Below are positions 42,565 through 50,712 of a DNA stretch of 64,000 nt, in pieces. A program made the position numbers and the translations under genes. A model generated the notes under the pieces. The model was not told where the DNA came from, ran no database searches, and was given only the letters and a program-made list of their open reading frames with translations. Each line of letters opens with the position of its first letter. Within the stretch, counting starts at the first letter, position 1. The stretch is from Cellulomonas sp. Leaf334 (lineage in GTDB: Bacteria > Actinomycetota > Actinomycetes > Actinomycetales > Cellulomonadaceae): positions 36,871 through 100,870 of the forward strand of contig NZ_LMOO01000006.1 of assembly GCF_001424195.1 (NCBI RefSeq), read 5' to 3'.

Positions 42565-43266
42565 ATGGTGACCAACGTCGACACCACGAAGCCCGCGATC
42601 GCCGCACCCGACCCGGTGCGCGAGATGTCGGTGGACGACCTCATCGAACGTGCCCGTGCTCTGACCCGGTCAGGCCGGCGCACCGTCCTGGGCATCACGG
42701 GCGCGCCGGGGGCCGGCAAGTCGACGGTCTCCGCAGCACTGCTCGACGCCCTCGGCGACGACGCGGTCCTGGTGGGCATGGACGGCTTCCACCTCGCCGA
42801 CGACGAGCTCGTCCGCCTCGGCCGACGGGAGCGCAAGGGAGCCCCCGACACGTTCGACATCGGCGGCTACGTGGACCTGCTCCGCCGGCTGGGTACTCAG
42901 ACCGACCCCGTCGTGTACGCGCCGCGCTTCGACCGCGGTCTCGAGGCGGCGATCGCCGGCGCCGTCCCCATCCACGTGGAGACCCCCCTGGTCATCACGG
43001 AGGGCAACTACCTCCTGCTGGACGACCTCGGGTGGCACGCCGTCCGCCCGTGCCTCGACGAGGTCTGGTTCCTCGACGTGCACCCGGACGTCCGCAGCGG
43101 GAGGTTGGAGGAGCGACGCCGGTCGTTCGGTGACTCACCGGACGACGCACGAGCGTGGGTCGCGAACGTCGACACCGCCAACGGCCTCATCGTCGAGGCC
43201 ACGCGTGCCAAGGCCGACCTCGTCGTCCGGCTCACACCAGTACCCATCCCACCGAAGGAGCTCTGA
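42565..43266 (+). CDS. Nucleoside/nucleotide-kinase-family sugar kinase (FrcK-like)
   Basis: A 233-residue P-loop protein: VLGITGAPGAGKSTVSAAL, LVGMDGFHLADDELVRLGRRERKGAPDTFDI (the DGFH...KGAPxTFD signature of the FrcK/pantothenate-kinase-like group), VVYAPRFDRGLEAAIAGAVPI and LVITEGNYLLLDD. Homologues sit in fructose/ribose-type ABC operons (frcBCAK in rhizobia) and are thought to phosphorylate the imported sugar. First gene of the island's transport operon, directly followed by the ABC ATPase (2 bp gap). Confidence 0.88.
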   Translation: MVTNVDTTKPAIAAPDPVREMSVDDLIERARALTRSGRRTVLGITGAPGAGKSTVSAALLDALGDDAVLVGMDGFHLADDELVRLGRRERKGAPDTFDIGGYVDLLRRLGTQTDPVVYAPRFDRGLEAAIAGAVPIHVETPLVITEGNYLLLDDLGWHAVRPCLDEVWFLDVHPDVRSGRLEERRRSFGDSPDDARAWVANVDTANGLIVEATRAKADLVVRLTPVPIPPKEL

Positions 43267-43268
43267 CG

Positions 43269-44039
43269 ATGTCGTCGACCACCCCCATTCTCGAAGCTCG
43301 GGGTCTGACCCGCAGCTTCGGCGCCGTGCGCGCCCTCGACGGAGCCGACTTCGACGTGCACGCAGGCGAGGTCGTCGCCCTGATCGGCGACAACGGCGCC
43401 GGCAAGTCGACCATGGTCAAGGCGCTGTCGGGAAACCTCGCGCTGGACTCCGGCACCATCCTCTTCAACGGGGCAGAGGTCGACCTCAGCTCCCCGAGCG
43501 TGGCCAGTCACATGGGCATCGAGACGGTCTTCCAGGACCTCGCGCTCGCGCCACACCTCACGCCGCCGCAGAACATGTACCTCGGCCGCGAGATCCCGGC
43601 GCCCGGCTTCCTCGGCAAGCTCGGCTTCCTGGACAACAAGACCATGCGGGCCAGGTCGAAGGTGGCGTTCGACGAGCTCGGCGCCACGGTACGCAGCTAC
43701 AGCAGCCCTGTCGGCAGCATGTCCGGTGGCCAGCGCCAGGCGATCGCCATCGCGCGGGCCGTGGTCTGGGCCAAGGGCGTCGTCTTCCTCGACGAGCCGA
43801 CCGCAGCACTCGGCGTCGTCCAGACCAAGGCCGTGCTGGAGACGATCCGCAAGGTCCGCGACAAGGGCGTCGGGGTCGTCTTCATCAGCCACTCGATGCC
43901 GCACGTGATCGAGGTCTCGGACCGGGTCCAGGTGCTCCGGCTGGGGCGTCGCGTGGCCACCTTCCAAGCCAAGGACACCTCGGTCGAAGAGCTCGTCGGC
44001 GCGATGACCGGCGCACTGGACGCAGGAGCGAAGTCATGA
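43269..44039 (+). CDS. Sugar ABC transporter ATP-binding protein (FrcA-like, single domain)
   Basis: A 256-residue ATPase: Walker A LIGDNGAGKSTMVKALSG, signature VGSMSGGQRQAIAIARAV, Walker B VVFLDEPTAALG, switch His in VVFISHSMPHV. It has only one nucleotide-binding domain, as FrcA and unlike RbsA, which is a tandem duplication, so it should dimerise. It powers import through the following permease. Its stop overlaps the permease ATG (ATGA). Confidence 0.93.
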   Translation: MSSTTPILEARGLTRSFGAVRALDGADFDVHAGEVVALIGDNGAGKSTMVKALSGNLALDSGTILFNGAEVDLSSPSVASHMGIETVFQDLALAPHLTPPQNMYLGREIPAPGFLGKLGFLDNKTMRARSKVAFDELGATVRSYSSPVGSMSGGQRQAIAIARAVVWAKGVVFLDEPTAALGVVQTKAVLETIRKVRDKGVGVVFISHSMPHVIEVSDRVQVLRLGRRVATFQAKDTSVEELVGAMTGALDAGAKS

Positions 44040-45202
44040 GCAACGACAGCATCTCCGCCAAGAACGCCACGGCCGACGCCGCCGGTGTCGCGGCCGACGC
44101 GTCGCCGACCGGTGAGCCTCGGAGCGAGGCCGCGGTCAGCCCGGACGCCTCGCTCCTGACGTCGGGCTCGGAGGGCGGCATCGGCGGCTTCTTCCGCCGC
44201 ATCGTCAAGGTCCAGTCGTTCCAGATCCTCCTGGTGCTGCTGGCGATCTTCGTGGTGTTCTCGGCCCTCGCGCCGGACACCTTCCCGACCTGGTCGAACA
44301 TGCGACTGGTCATCCAGAACGTGTCGATCCTCGCCGTCCTCGGCATCGGCATGACCTACGTGATCATCACCAGCGGGATCGACCTGTCCATCGGCTCGGT
44401 CCTGGTGTTCTCGGGCGTCATCGCCGCCAAGGTCATGCAGGGCATGGGCGGGGACGGCTGGGGGACCGCGATCGTCGGGATCCTGGTGTCGATCGTCTGC
44501 GGCGTCCTGTGGGGCATCTTCAACGGGCTGCTCATCGCCAAGGCGAAGGTCCCCCCGCTGATCGTCACCCTGGGCACGCTCAGCGGTGCCCTCGGGCTCG
44601 CCCAGGTCATCACCGGCGGCGTCGACATCCGCGAGGTGCCCGCCGTGCTCGCCAGCAACATCGGCTACGGCAACATCCCCGGCACGACCATCCCGACCAT
44701 CTCCGTGATCGCGCTGGTGCTCCTGCTGATCCTCGGCGTCGTGCTCCACAAGACGAAGTTCGGTCTGTACACGTACGCGGTGGGCTCCAACGAGGAGTCG
44801 GCCCGACGGGTCGGCGTCAAGGTCGACCGCCACCTCATCTTCGTCTACGCGCTGTCGGGGCTCATGGCGGGCATGGCAGGAATCCTGTCGCTCGCGCAGT
44901 ACTCGACGACGGCCATCGCCGGCCAGTCCACGACGAGCCTGGCCGTCATCGCCGCAGTCGTCATCGGTGGCACGAGCCTCTTCGGTGGCGTCGGCACGAT
45001 CTTCGGCACGATCGTCGGCCTGTTCATCCCGGCCATCCTGCAGAACGGCTTCGTGATCACCGGCGTGCAGCCCTTCTGGCAGCAGGTCGCGATCGGCGCC
45101 GTCCTCATCGTCGCGGTCTACATCGACCAGCGTCGTCGGGCCGCGGCTTCCCGCGCCACGAAGACCGGCAAGCGGTCCCTCGCCCACCTGTTCCGACGGT
45201 GA
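44036..45202 (+). CDS. Sugar ABC transporter permease (RbsC/FrcC-like)
   Basis: A 388-residue permease with a disordered acidic/Ala-rich N-terminus of about 55 residues, then about ten membrane helices. Family segments: VLGIGMTYVIITSGIDLSIGSVL, NGLLIAKAKVPPLIVTLGTLS, AVGSNEESARRVGVKVDRH (ATPase-coupling loop), VIGGTSLFGGVGTIFGTIVG. It is of the ribose/xylose/fructose class that takes up monosaccharides. Translation is coupled to the ATPase gene by ATGA. Confidence 0.93.
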   Translation: MSNDSISAKNATADAAGVAADASPTGEPRSEAAVSPDASLLTSGSEGGIGGFFRRIVKVQSFQILLVLLAIFVVFSALAPDTFPTWSNMRLVIQNVSILAVLGIGMTYVIITSGIDLSIGSVLVFSGVIAAKVMQGMGGDGWGTAIVGILVSIVCGVLWGIFNGLLIAKAKVPPLIVTLGTLSGALGLAQVITGGVDIREVPAVLASNIGYGNIPGTTIPTISVIALVLLLILGVVLHKTKFGLYTYAVGSNEESARRVGVKVDRHLIFVYALSGLMAGMAGILSLAQYSTTAIAGQSTTSLAVIAAVVIGGTSLFGGVGTIFGTIVGLFIPAILQNGFVITGVQPFWQQVAIGAVLIVAVYIDQRRRAAASRATKTGKRSLAHLFRR

Positions 45203-45291
45203 GCGTGAGCCGGCACTCGCACGACCACCCCGTCACCCAGCTCGACGGCGCCAACGACGCGCTCGACTCGACACCCCGGAGGAAGCAGATC

Positions 45292-46275
45292 ATGAAGACC
45301 ATCACCAAGCTCGTCCCGCTGATCGCCGCGAGCGCGCTCGCGCTCACCGCCTGCAGCGGCGGGGACGGCGACTCAGGCTCCGACGACAGCGCGAGCGGCG
45401 GCGCCCAGAAGCTGACGTTCATCCAAGGCGTCGCCGGCGACGAGTTCTACGTCACCATGCAGTGCGGCATCGAGGCCCAGGCCGAGGAGGTGGGCGCGGA
45501 GGTCAACACGCAGGGCCCGGCCAAGTTCGACCCGACCCTCCAGAAGCCGATCGTCGACTCGGTGGTCGCCAGCCAGCCCGACGCGATCCTGATCGCCCCC
45601 ACCGATGTCTCGGCGATGCAGGCGCCGCTGAAGGCCGCCGCCGACCAGGACATCGAGGTCGTGCTCGTCGACACCACGGTCGAGGACCCGTCCTTCGCGG
45701 CCTCGCAGATCTCCTCGGACAACGAGGGTGGTGGCGCGGCTGCGTTCGAGGCCATCCAGACGGCCAACCCCGACGGCGGCAAGATCCTCGTCATGTCGAC
45801 GGACCCGGGCATCTCGACCGTCGACGCCCGCGTCAAGGGCTTCGAGGAGGCCGCGGCAGCAGACTCGACGTTCGAGTACCTCGGCGTCCAGTACAGCCAC
45901 AACGACACCGCGACCGCCGCCCAGCTGATCACGGCCGCCCTCGCGAAGGACCCGGACATCATCGGCGTCTTCGCGACGAACACCTTCTCCGCCGCCGGCA
46001 CCGCGACCGGTGTCCGCCAGGCCGACAAGCAGGACCAGGTCACCGTCGTCGGGTTCGACGCCGGCCCGGACCAGGTCGGCCAGCTCAAGGACGGCACCGT
46101 CCAGGCGCTCATCGCCCAGGACCCGTACCAGATCGGCGTCGACGGCGTCGACCAGGCCATGGCCGCCCTGACCGGTGGTGAGGTCACCCCGAAGATCCAG
46201 ACCGGCTTCCACATCATCACCGCGGAGAACGTGGACGGCGAGGGCGCTCAGTACCTCTACAAGTCCAGCTGCTGA
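45292..46275 (+). CDS. Sugar-binding lipoprotein (RbsB/FrcB-like)
   Basis: A 327-residue periplasmic-binding-type lipoprotein: signal with lipobox LTAC (Cys21), acidic linker, then KLTFIQGVAGDEFYVTMQCGIEAQAEEVG, SQPDAILIAPTDVSAM, VVLVDTTVEDPS and VVGFDAGPDQVGQLKDGTVQALIAQDPYQIG, typical of the ribose/fructose/galactose group. It binds the island's sugar outside the membrane. A CGGAGGAAG ribosome site precedes ATG 45292. A strong hairpin follows the stop. Confidence 0.94.
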   Translation: MKTITKLVPLIAASALALTACSGGDGDSGSDDSASGGAQKLTFIQGVAGDEFYVTMQCGIEAQAEEVGAEVNTQGPAKFDPTLQKPIVDSVVASQPDAILIAPTDVSAMQAPLKAAADQDIEVVLVDTTVEDPSFAASQISSDNEGGGAAAFEAIQTANPDGGKILVMSTDPGISTVDARVKGFEEAAAADSTFEYLGVQYSHNDTATAAQLITAALAKDPDIIGVFATNTFSAAGTATGVRQADKQDQVTVVGFDAGPDQVGQLKDGTVQALIAQDPYQIGVDGVDQAMAALTGGEVTPKIQTGFHIITAENVDGEGAQYLYKSSC

Positions 46276-46282
46276 GCACCAG

Positions 46283-46317
46283 CGTGCGGCTTCCCCTGGT
46301 GCAGGGGGAGCCGCACG
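46283..46317 (+). terminator. 16-bp intercistronic stem-loop after the binding protein gene
   Basis: CGTGCGGCTTCCCCTG (46283-46298) pairs with CAGGGGGAGCCGCACG (46302-46317): 16 pairs with one G-U and a 3-nt loop. There is no U-run, and the dehydrogenase ribosome site begins 13 nt later, so it may attenuate or stabilise rather than fully terminate. Confidence 0.75.
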
Positions 46318-46345
46318 TCCACCCCGTTCCGGAGGACGCCACACC

Positions 46346-47818
46346 ATGACGACCCACCTCGACGCGACGGCCCTCGACGGCCTCGCCCCTCGCGTGGCCG
46401 TACCCGGCTACGACCGGGGCCAGGTCACCGCCGGGATCGTGCACCTCGGCGTCGGAGCCTTCCACCGCGCGCACCAGGCGATGTACGTCGACCGGCTGCT
46501 GCACGCGGGGGAGTCGCAGTGGGGGATCTGCGGGGTCGGCGTGCTGCCGTCCGACCGGACCATCGCCGACGTGCTCGACGAGCAGGACGGCCTGTACACG
46601 CTGCTCACCGTGGACCCGGCGGGCGTCACCGACGCACGAGTGATCGGTTCCCACGTCGCGCACCTGCACGCACCAGCCGATCCGCAGGCGGTCGTCGACC
46701 GCCTCGCCGACCCCGCGACGCGCATCGTCTCGCTGACGATCACCGAGGGCGGCTACGGCGTCGACGACGCCACCGGCGAGTTCGAGCCCCGCGACCCGGC
46801 GACGCTCGCGGACCTGGCGGGAGCGTCGCCGCCCTCCAGCGTCCTCGGCCTCGTGGTCGCCGCCCTGGACGCCCGCCGGGCCGCCGGGACCGCGCCGTTC
46901 ACCGTCATGTCCTGCGACAACATCCAGGGCAACGGGCACGTCGCCAGGACCGCGATCACGGCGTTCGCCCGCGCCCGCGATGCCCAGCTCGCGGGCTGGA
47001 TCGACCAGCACGTGGCGTTCCCGAGCTCGATGGTGGACCGGATCACGCCCGCCACGACCGGCGAGGTGGTTGCCGCCGTGGCCGCGCTCGGCATCGACGA
47101 CCGCTGGCCGGTCCGCTCCGAGTCGTTCACGCAATGGGTCCTGGAGGACCGGTTCAGCGCCGGACGGCCTGCCTTCGAGACGGTGGGCGTGCAGGTCGTC
47201 GACGACGTGACGCCGTACGAGCTGATGAAGCTGCGTCTGCTCAACGCCTCCCACCAGGCCATGGGCTACCTCGGGATCCTCGCCGGCGAGACGTACGTGC
47301 ACGACGTGTGCCGCGACCCGCTGTTCGTCGGGTTCCTGCTCGACTACATGCACCGCGAGGCGATCCCCACCCTGCAGCCGGTGCCCGGCATCGACCTGTC
47401 GGAGTACTGCGACCAGCTGATCGCGCGGTTCAGCAGCGAGGCCATCCGCGACACCCTGGCCCGTCAGGTGGTCGACGCCTCCGACCGGATCCCCAAGTTC
47501 CTGCTCCCCGTCGTGCGTGCACAGCTGGCGGCGGGTCGCGAGATCACGCGGTGCGCCCTGGTGCTGGCGGCGTGGTCCCGCTACCTCGAGGGTGCTGCGG
47601 ACGGGGGAATCACGGACACGAGGCTTCCCGAGCTCCTGCAGTACGTCGAGGCCGAGACTCGGTCGCCGGGCGCGTTCCTGTCGTACGCGCCGGTCTTCGG
47701 CGAGCTCGGGTCGAGCACCGTGCTGCGCGACGCCTTCGTCGCGGCCCGGGCAAGCCTCGCCCACGACGGCGCCCGCGCCGCGATCGCCGCTCTGATCTCA
47801 CAGGAGGAACCAACATGA
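46346..47818 (+). CDS. Mannitol-2-dehydrogenase-family polyol dehydrogenase
   Basis: A 490-residue polyol-specific long-chain dehydrogenase: GIVHLGVGAFHRAHQAMYVDRLL (NAD-binding), VMSCDNIQGNGHVARTAI, FPSSMVDRITPATT, and the catalytic KLRLLNASH with Lys295, Asn300 and His303, matching the positions I recall for Pseudomonas mannitol 2-dehydrogenase. Known members oxidise mannitol, arabinitol or related polyols to ketoses. Here it probably links a polyol with the ketose kinases and aldolase of the island. An overlapping ATGA joins it to the stress-protein gene. Confidence 0.9.
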   Translation: MTTHLDATALDGLAPRVAVPGYDRGQVTAGIVHLGVGAFHRAHQAMYVDRLLHAGESQWGICGVGVLPSDRTIADVLDEQDGLYTLLTVDPAGVTDARVIGSHVAHLHAPADPQAVVDRLADPATRIVSLTITEGGYGVDDATGEFEPRDPATLADLAGASPPSSVLGLVVAALDARRAAGTAPFTVMSCDNIQGNGHVARTAITAFARARDAQLAGWIDQHVAFPSSMVDRITPATTGEVVAAVAALGIDDRWPVRSESFTQWVLEDRFSAGRPAFETVGVQVVDDVTPYELMKLRLLNASHQAMGYLGILAGETYVHDVCRDPLFVGFLLDYMHREAIPTLQPVPGIDLSEYCDQLIARFSSEAIRDTLARQVVDASDRIPKFLLPVVRAQLAAGREITRCALVLAAWSRYLEGAADGGITDTRLPELLQYVEAETRSPGAFLSYAPVFGELGSSTVLRDAFVAARASLAHDGARAAIAALISQEEPT

Positions 47819-48216
47819 AGATCGTCGTGGGTTACGTGCACACGCCCGAGGGCGACGCCGCCCTGGACGCGGCCATCGGGCAGTCGCGGTCCTCGGACGC
47901 CGAGCTGCTCGTCATCAGCGGCCCGGACACCGGTGCCGACAACGCCTTCGAGATCTCGCTGGAGCAGCACGCGGACGCGCTCCACGCGAGACTCGACGGC
48001 CTTCACGTGCGCAACGTGGTCTACCCCCACGACCCGACGATCGACCCGGCCGACGAGATCCTCGACCGGGCGCGCACCAGCGGCGCGGAGCTGATCGTGA
48101 TCGGCCTGCGACGACGCAGCCCCGTCGGCAAGCTGATCCTGGGCAGCACGGCGCAGCGGGTGCTGCTCGAGGCCGACGCCCCGGTGCTCGCGGTCAAGCG
48201 GCAACCCGCGACCTGA
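47815..48216 (+). CDS. Universal stress protein (UspA-type)
   Basis: A 133-residue single UspA domain: KIVVGYVHTPEGDAALDAAI, a central variable part, and the ATP-binding GLRRRSPVGKLILGSTAQRVLLEADAPVLAV (G-x2-R-x-S...G-x9-G-S). Its ATG overlaps the dehydrogenase stop and has an AGGAGG ribosome site, so it belongs to the sugar operon rather than being separate. Its role may be to sense ATP or sugar-phosphate stress; this is inference. Confidence 0.9.
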   Translation: MKIVVGYVHTPEGDAALDAAIGQSRSSDAELLVISGPDTGADNAFEISLEQHADALHARLDGLHVRNVVYPHDPTIDPADEILDRARTSGAELIVIGLRRRSPVGKLILGSTAQRVLLEADAPVLAVKRQPAT

Positions 48217-48271
48217 CCTGCTGCCGGGCGAGTCGGAGCGGGGACTGCGACGATGCGGACGACATGAGTCG

Positions 48272-48289
48272 GGACCGCCCTGGCGGTCC
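48272..48289 (+). terminator. Hairpin after the transport/polyol operon
   Basis: GGACCGCC (48272-48279) and GGCGGTCC (48282-48289) form a perfect 8-bp stem with a 2-nt loop as drawn, about 55 nt after the stress-protein stop. There is no U-run. Confidence 0.5.
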
Positions 48290-48379
48290 GGCGCAGCGTG
48301 CCGATCGGTGCGGCCGATGTTCCGTTCCCCGCAGGACGAGCGCACCGCCGCGTACGTGCCCGGCCGCTTCGGGTGACCG

Positions 48380-48430
48380 TCCACCTCGCGAGGTGGATCA
48401 GGACGTCCGTTCACCTTCCTGGTCTATGGT
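48380..48430 (+). promoter_or_regulatory. 18-bp palindrome and leaderless-type -10 before a microprotein gene
   Basis: TCCACCTCGCGAGGTGGA (48380-48397) is a perfect palindrome, placed about 30 bp before the TATGGT hexamer (48425-48430) that precedes ATG 48438 by 7 nt. The palindrome would lie around or upstream of the -35, a plausible regulator site. The factor is unknown. Confidence 0.5.
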
Positions 48431-48437
48431 CCCGCGC

Positions 48438-48566
48438 ATGACCACGCCCCTGGATGTCGAGTGCCCTCGGTGCCACGCCGCACTGGGCAAGTCCTGCCGT
48501 ACCGCCGACCGGGTCAAGAGAGACCCCCACCGTCGCCGACGCGAGGCAGCCGCGCGCAAGAAGTAG
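48438..48566 (+). CDS. Zinc-ribbon-like microprotein (42 aa)
   Basis: A 42-residue protein: CPRCHAALGKSC with CxxC and a further Cys, then a His in DPHRRRREAAARKK, giving a possible CxxC...C...H zinc site and a basic tail. Small proteins of this kind are common in actinobacteria and annotated only as zinc-finger domain proteins. The TATGGT hexamer 7 nt before the ATG indicates a leaderless mRNA, which supports the start. Confidence 0.7.
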   Translation: MTTPLDVECPRCHAALGKSCRTADRVKRDPHRRRREAAARKK

Positions 48567-48665
48567 CCGGTCGCGACCTGGCCGAGAGTCGTCGCGTCGC
48601 GTCAGTGGTCATCATGGAACAACGTCTCTGCGTCGCAGACGACGCCGGCCTGCCAGGAGGATCCG

Positions 48666-49595
48666 ATGGACTCGACGCTCGATCTCGACGGGTATCGACC
48701 TGAGGCGGAGGACAACCTGCGCGAGTACATCGACCGCCTGGTTGCGGAGGGCTACAGCGTCTCCGGCGGCGAGGGTGCCGATCCCGTGCTCATCGACCCG
48801 GGCGGCAAGGCGGTCGAGACGTGGCGCGAGGAGTACCCGTACGACGAGCTCATGGATCGCGAGGAGTACGAGGACGCCAAGTACCGCCTGCAGATCGAGC
48901 TGCTCAAGCTGCAGTACTGGGCGGAGGACATGGGAGAGCGCCACATCATCGTGTTCGAGGGCAGGGATGCGGCAGGGAAGGGCGGCACGATCAAGCGGTT
49001 CATGGAGCACCTGAACCCGCGTGCGGCACGCGTCGTGGCGCTGACGAAGCCGACCACCACCGAGCAGGGCCAGTGGTACTTCCAGCGCTACGTCCAGCAC
49101 TTCCCCACGCAAGGGGAGATCGTGCTGTTCGACCGGTCCTGGTACAACCGCGCGGGTGTCGAGCGCGTGATGGGTTTCTGCTCCGACGACGACTACGCCG
49201 CGTTCATGGGCCAGGTCCCGGACTTCGAGAAGCTCATCGTCAACGACGGCACCCATCTGACGAAGTTCTGGTTCTCGGTCACCCGCCGCGAGCAGCGCAC
49301 CCGCTTCGCGATCCGTCAGATCGATCCGGTGCGCCGTTGGAAGCTGTCACCGATGGACCTGGAGTCCCTCGACCGCTGGGAGCAGTACTCCGCCGCCAAG
49401 GAGGCGATGCTCGCAGGCACCGACACCGACCACGCGCCGTGGATCAGCGTCCGCAGCAACGACAAGAAGCGAGCCCGGCTCAACGCCATGCGCTACTTCC
49501 TCGGCCAGTTCTCCTACGAGGGCAAGGACGAGGACGTCATCGGCGAGGTCGACCCGCTGATCGTGCAGCGGGGCAGGGACACCGTCGGGGACTGA
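48666..49595 (+). CDS. ppk2: Polyphosphate kinase 2
   Basis: A 309-residue PPK2-family enzyme transferring phosphate between polyphosphate and nucleotides. Walker A EGRDAAGKGG (about residues 98-107), lid segment LTKPTTTEQGQWYFQRYVQHFP, and Walker B LFDRSWYNRAGVERVMGF near residue 156 are intact, with KFWFSVTRREQRTRF and RRWKLSPMDLESLDRW following. An N-terminal extension of about 70 residues precedes the core. AGGAGGATCCG lies just before the ATG. Whether it favours ADP or GDP/AMP cannot be told by eye. Confidence 0.94.
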   Translation: MDSTLDLDGYRPEAEDNLREYIDRLVAEGYSVSGGEGADPVLIDPGGKAVETWREEYPYDELMDREEYEDAKYRLQIELLKLQYWAEDMGERHIIVFEGRDAAGKGGTIKRFMEHLNPRAARVVALTKPTTTEQGQWYFQRYVQHFPTQGEIVLFDRSWYNRAGVERVMGFCSDDDYAAFMGQVPDFEKLIVNDGTHLTKFWFSVTRREQRTRFAIRQIDPVRRWKLSPMDLESLDRWEQYSAAKEAMLAGTDTDHAPWISVRSNDKKRARLNAMRYFLGQFSYEGKDEDVIGEVDPLIVQRGRDTVGD

Positions 49596-49676
49596 AACCG
49601 GTCCGGCTCAGCGACCACTCGTGCTCGCTCTCCAGGGGAGCGGATGTGAACCCTTCGTACGAGCTCGTCATCACCG

Positions 49677-49982
49677 CTACGCGGCTGCTACGCAGAGGGA
49701 GTCGACGAGACGCAGGACGCGGCGCTCGATGTCGTCACGGACGATGCGGACGGCGCCGGCCTCGACGACGTTGCCGGGCTGCGAGCCGCCCGACCAGCCG
49801 ACGACGGACTCACCTGCGTGGTGCTGCAGGAAGCCGAGCGCCATCTGGGACCTGCCAGCGTTGTGGACACAGAGGAACAGCACGACAGGTCGGCCGTCGT
49901 GTGACGTGCCCTCGACCTTGGCCAGTCGCTTCGTCTCCTTCGACGGGTCACGCGTGGGCGATGCGGGGGGCGAGGTCGTCAA
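49677..49982 (-). pseudogene. ArsC / low-MW phosphatase-type gene with internal deletion
   Basis: The frame contains RPVVLFLCVHNAGRSQMALGFL, the active-site loop of thioredoxin-type arsenate reductases and low-molecular-weight tyrosine phosphatases (C-x5-R-S), then GWSGGSQPGN, and jumps directly to VRIVRDDIERRVLRLVDSL, the family's C-terminal helix. The roughly 60 residues normally between them, with the other catalytic residues, are absent. The reading frame is intact but begins only with TTG and no ribosome site. I regard it as a deleted relic. Confidence 0.65.
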
Positions 49983-50256
49983 CCCGACGGGCGATCTCCT
50001 CGACTACGGCGCGAACGCCGCGTCGTCCGCGGACGGGACCCGCTCGGGACCCGAACCGGGGACCCGGCCTGCGACTCCAGGCGAAGACGTTCGACGAGCG
50101 GCGTCGCACCGAGTCCCTCGAGGACGGACATGCGCGACTCGACGACGCGGCGCGCGGCTGGGTCGTCGCGCGGCCGGCTCGTCGGGGCCGGTGATGGGTC
50201 GGACGACGATGTTGCTAGAGGTGTCGCCGATGTCGTGTTCCTCGGGGTGGTAGGCG
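49983..50256 (-). other. Decayed sequence between two gene remnants
   Basis: No intact gene. On the minus strand, scattered fragments appear in different frames, for example VVESRMSVLEGLGATPLVERL, which resembles the C-terminal helices of LuxR- or AfsR-type regulators, and VVEEIARRVDDLAPRIAHA. Frame changes and stops prevent a single product. It is consistent with gene decay. Confidence 0.45.
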
Positions 50257-50610
50257 TCAGGCGCGGTCGTAGGTCAGGTCGCGCAGCCCAGACTCCAGCA
50301 GGGTCTCGTCGATCGTGCCGCCGCCGACCAGCCACAGGTCCAGGCCGGGCTCGGCCTTGAGCGCGCGGACCCGCTCCAGGGCGTCGGCAGCGACGATCTC
50401 GACAGCGGGGTCCGGGCTCGTGGCCAGGGTCGTGGAGAAGACGAGGTGCCGCAGATGGGGGTACGCGTCGGTCATGCCCGCGGTCAGCCCGAGCTTGTAC
50501 GAGGCGCGTCCCTCGAGGACCGTGTCGAAGACCCGGCCGGGGCCGTCGATGCCCATGGCCGCGCGCGCAGGTCCGGGCAGGGTCTCGGGGTAGTTCTCGA
50601 CGGGAGCGAA
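50257..50610 (-). pseudogene. Internal fragment of a RibD/dihydrofolate-reductase-family gene
   Basis: The frame reads NYPETLPGPARAAMGIDGPG, then VFDTVLEGRASYKLGL, LRHLVFSTTLATSPDPAVEIV, LDLWLVGGGTIDETLL: the middle of the RibD C-terminal/DHFR-like family (YPETxPxxARxALGI; GRxTYE; WLxGGGxLAxxLL). The first 25-30 residues with the first beta strand and the last 40 with the closing strands are missing. Upstream sequence is unrelated. It is a non-functional fragment. Confidence 0.65.
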
Positions 50611-50712
50611 TCCGATCGTCGTGGACGCCTTCGGATCACCCCCTGACCATCTGCGGGCGACCGTCGCCCGGTTCGGCGCGCGATGGCGATGCGAGCGGTC
50701 GATACTCACGAC

